Origin: an uncultured Myroides sp.
Lineage (GTDB): Bacteria; Bacteroidota; Bacteroidia; Flavobacteriales; Flavobacteriaceae
Length of the DNA stretch: 64,000 bases
NCBI GenBank assembly: GCA_913777665.1
Contig: CAJYTF010000006.1
Location: 1-64,000 of the forward strand
Reading direction: 5' to 3'
Positions 63,182 to 64,000 of the stretch are shown here, piece by piece (the first letter of the stretch is position 1; every line of letters begins with the position of its first letter). The notes under the pieces were generated by a model. The model saw only the letters and a program-made list of their open reading frames with translations. It made no database searches and was not told the origin of the DNA. The position numbers and the translations under genes are program-made.

Positions 63182-64000
63182 TTATTTGGTTTTGTATTTA
63201 TCATTCAACGCTTTATTCTGTAAAATAAGTTCTTTTATTTTTTCTAAGCGTGTAGCTTTTGTTTTTTCTTGTTTCGCTTCGTCAATATAAACCACGTATT
63301 CTTTCTGTTTTCCTTTGGTCAATTTTTCAAAAGCATTTTTAACATCGGTGTTACTATCTAAAAAATCTTTAAAAATCCTTTCGGGTTTTAGTTCTTTAAA
63401 AGCTTCGGGTTTTATTTCTTTTCCGTCTTTTATGGTTTGAATAGATTCGTTTATGTACGCCAAAATCTTTTTTTCGTTCATATCATCAACATTTGTAAAC
63501 CGCCATTGCCGTAATGATTTTGTTTTTCCGTCGGATGCATTTACCAGCACTTTTTCAGGATCTGACAAAAACACTCCATTGTAAAACCATAACGAGAAAA
63601 AATCTTTAAAACCGCCCCACCCTATTACATTTTTGTTGTTAAAAGTATAAACCTGTGCACCCCATTTAATGGTTTTCTCTAAATTGGTTTTCACGATTAA
63701 CTGCTGCATAAATTCTTCGGCATCGTTCCATTTATCGTTATAAGCTGACCAATTAGGTGCTTTTTTATCTTTTAGTTTTGATACATTGTAAGCAATAATA
63801 TCGGCAATTAATTTTTCGGGCAGTTTTTGATCTAATGGAATTTGAATAGCTCCTTTTGATGTTTTGAATAATTTTAGCTGATCTTGAAAAACCTCGATAG
63901 CATCGGGACCTGGATACAATCCCAAATGATTTTTAAACAGTGCAAAATGAATTAAATTTCCGTTATAATAAAACGTTGGCATGCCATAACTTATTTTTTC
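63182..64000 (-). CDS. DUF1801 / YdeI-like fusion protein, 5' end outside the window
   Basis: The reading frame stays open to the right edge: the six codons before the internal ATG at 63982 read EKISYG, which with MPTF forms the standard DUF1801 motif (ISYGMPTF), so the true start lies beyond 64000. The visible part holds the C-terminal half of that DUF1801 (YdhG) domain (HFALFKNHLGLYPGP, TSKGAIQIPLD). It then has a YdeI-type domain (TIKWGAQVYTFNNKNVIGWGG, FKDFFSLWFYNGVFL) and a basic tail (ELKPERIFKDFLDSN, then EKTKATRLEKIKELI). Function unknown. Confidence 0.8.
   Translation of the reverse strand, partial: EKISYGMPTFYYNGNLIHFALFKNHLGLYPGPDAIEVFQDQLKLFKTSKGAIQIPLDQKLPEKLIADIIAYNVSKLKDKKAPNWSAYNDKWNDAEEFMQQLIVKTNLEKTIKWGAQVYTFNNKNVIGWGGFKDFFSLWFYNGVFLSDPEKVLVNASDGKTKSLRQWRFTNVDDMNEKKILAYINESIQTIKDGKEIKPEAFKELKPERIFKDFLDSNTDVKNAFEKLTKGKQKEYVVYIDEAKQEKTKATRLEKIKELILQNKALNDKYKTK

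Overview
The window comes from a low-GC member of the Bacteroidota, almost certainly Flavobacteriaceae (Flavobacterium, Myroides or a close genus; I cannot decide which). The signs are type IX secretion sorting domains (types A and B), many exact TAnnTTTG minus-7 promoter boxes, weak Shine-Dalgarno signals, a SusC-like plug module, Bacteroidota-type TonB receptors, and a split methylmalonyl-CoA mutase. Most of it is ordinary chromosome, with several accessory patches.

Layout. 1-2057: accessory patch with a DUF2971 protein, a REP-associated tyrosine transposase between two mirror-image REP hairpins, and an 18-unit 21-bp minisatellite. 2056-6338: GH25 lysozyme, FAD oxidoreductase, M15-like DUF5715 protein, an AbiC-like membrane protein and a YdeI-like protein. 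6445-11978: a plus-strand copper locus with a small Cys-rich protein, a FixH/YtkA-like lipoprotein, an OprC/NosA-like TonB receptor carrying CxxxM and HxM copper-site motifs, an MbnP-like protein and an MbnH-like diheme enzyme. 12037-15780: an NAD(P)-binding protein, then an ECF sigma factor overlapping a membrane VWA protein that contains a SusC plug domain. 15959-18437: a five-gene set of small enzymes. 18506-28974: a T9SS cargo protein, lpxK, Nif3 with a cysteine-less zinc-ribbon partner, a hydrolase, rluF, and a membrane protein/HTH module. 29113-37715: a second T9SS cargo, HutD, membrane-anchored MutS-like protein, folD, ffh, argS. 37907-47825: TonB receptor, fatty-acid hydroxylase, FabH-like synthase, S9 peptidase, orphan ABC ATPase, trxB. 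48017-48197: two identical tRNA-Pro genes. 48704-53744: udk-divIC-mutA-(toxin-antitoxin)-mutB. 54412-61311: a 2299-residue alpha-2-macroglobulin with an inserted carboxypeptidase-like plus plug cassette. 61381-64000: two thioredoxin-like lipoproteins, a PepSY-like protein, and a DUF1801/YdeI fusion cut by the window edge.

The best candidate for an interesting system is the copper locus: a complete outer-membrane and periplasmic copper-handling set (receptor, MbnP, MbnH, FixH-like lipoprotein) with no methanobactin synthesis genes in the window. Second is the re-use of one SusC plug cassette, about two-thirds identical between copies, in two proteins that are not outer-membrane receptors. Third is a RelE/ParE-type toxin-antitoxin pair sitting between the two methylmalonyl-CoA mutase subunit genes. 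No phage, plasmid origin, CRISPR array or rRNA was seen.
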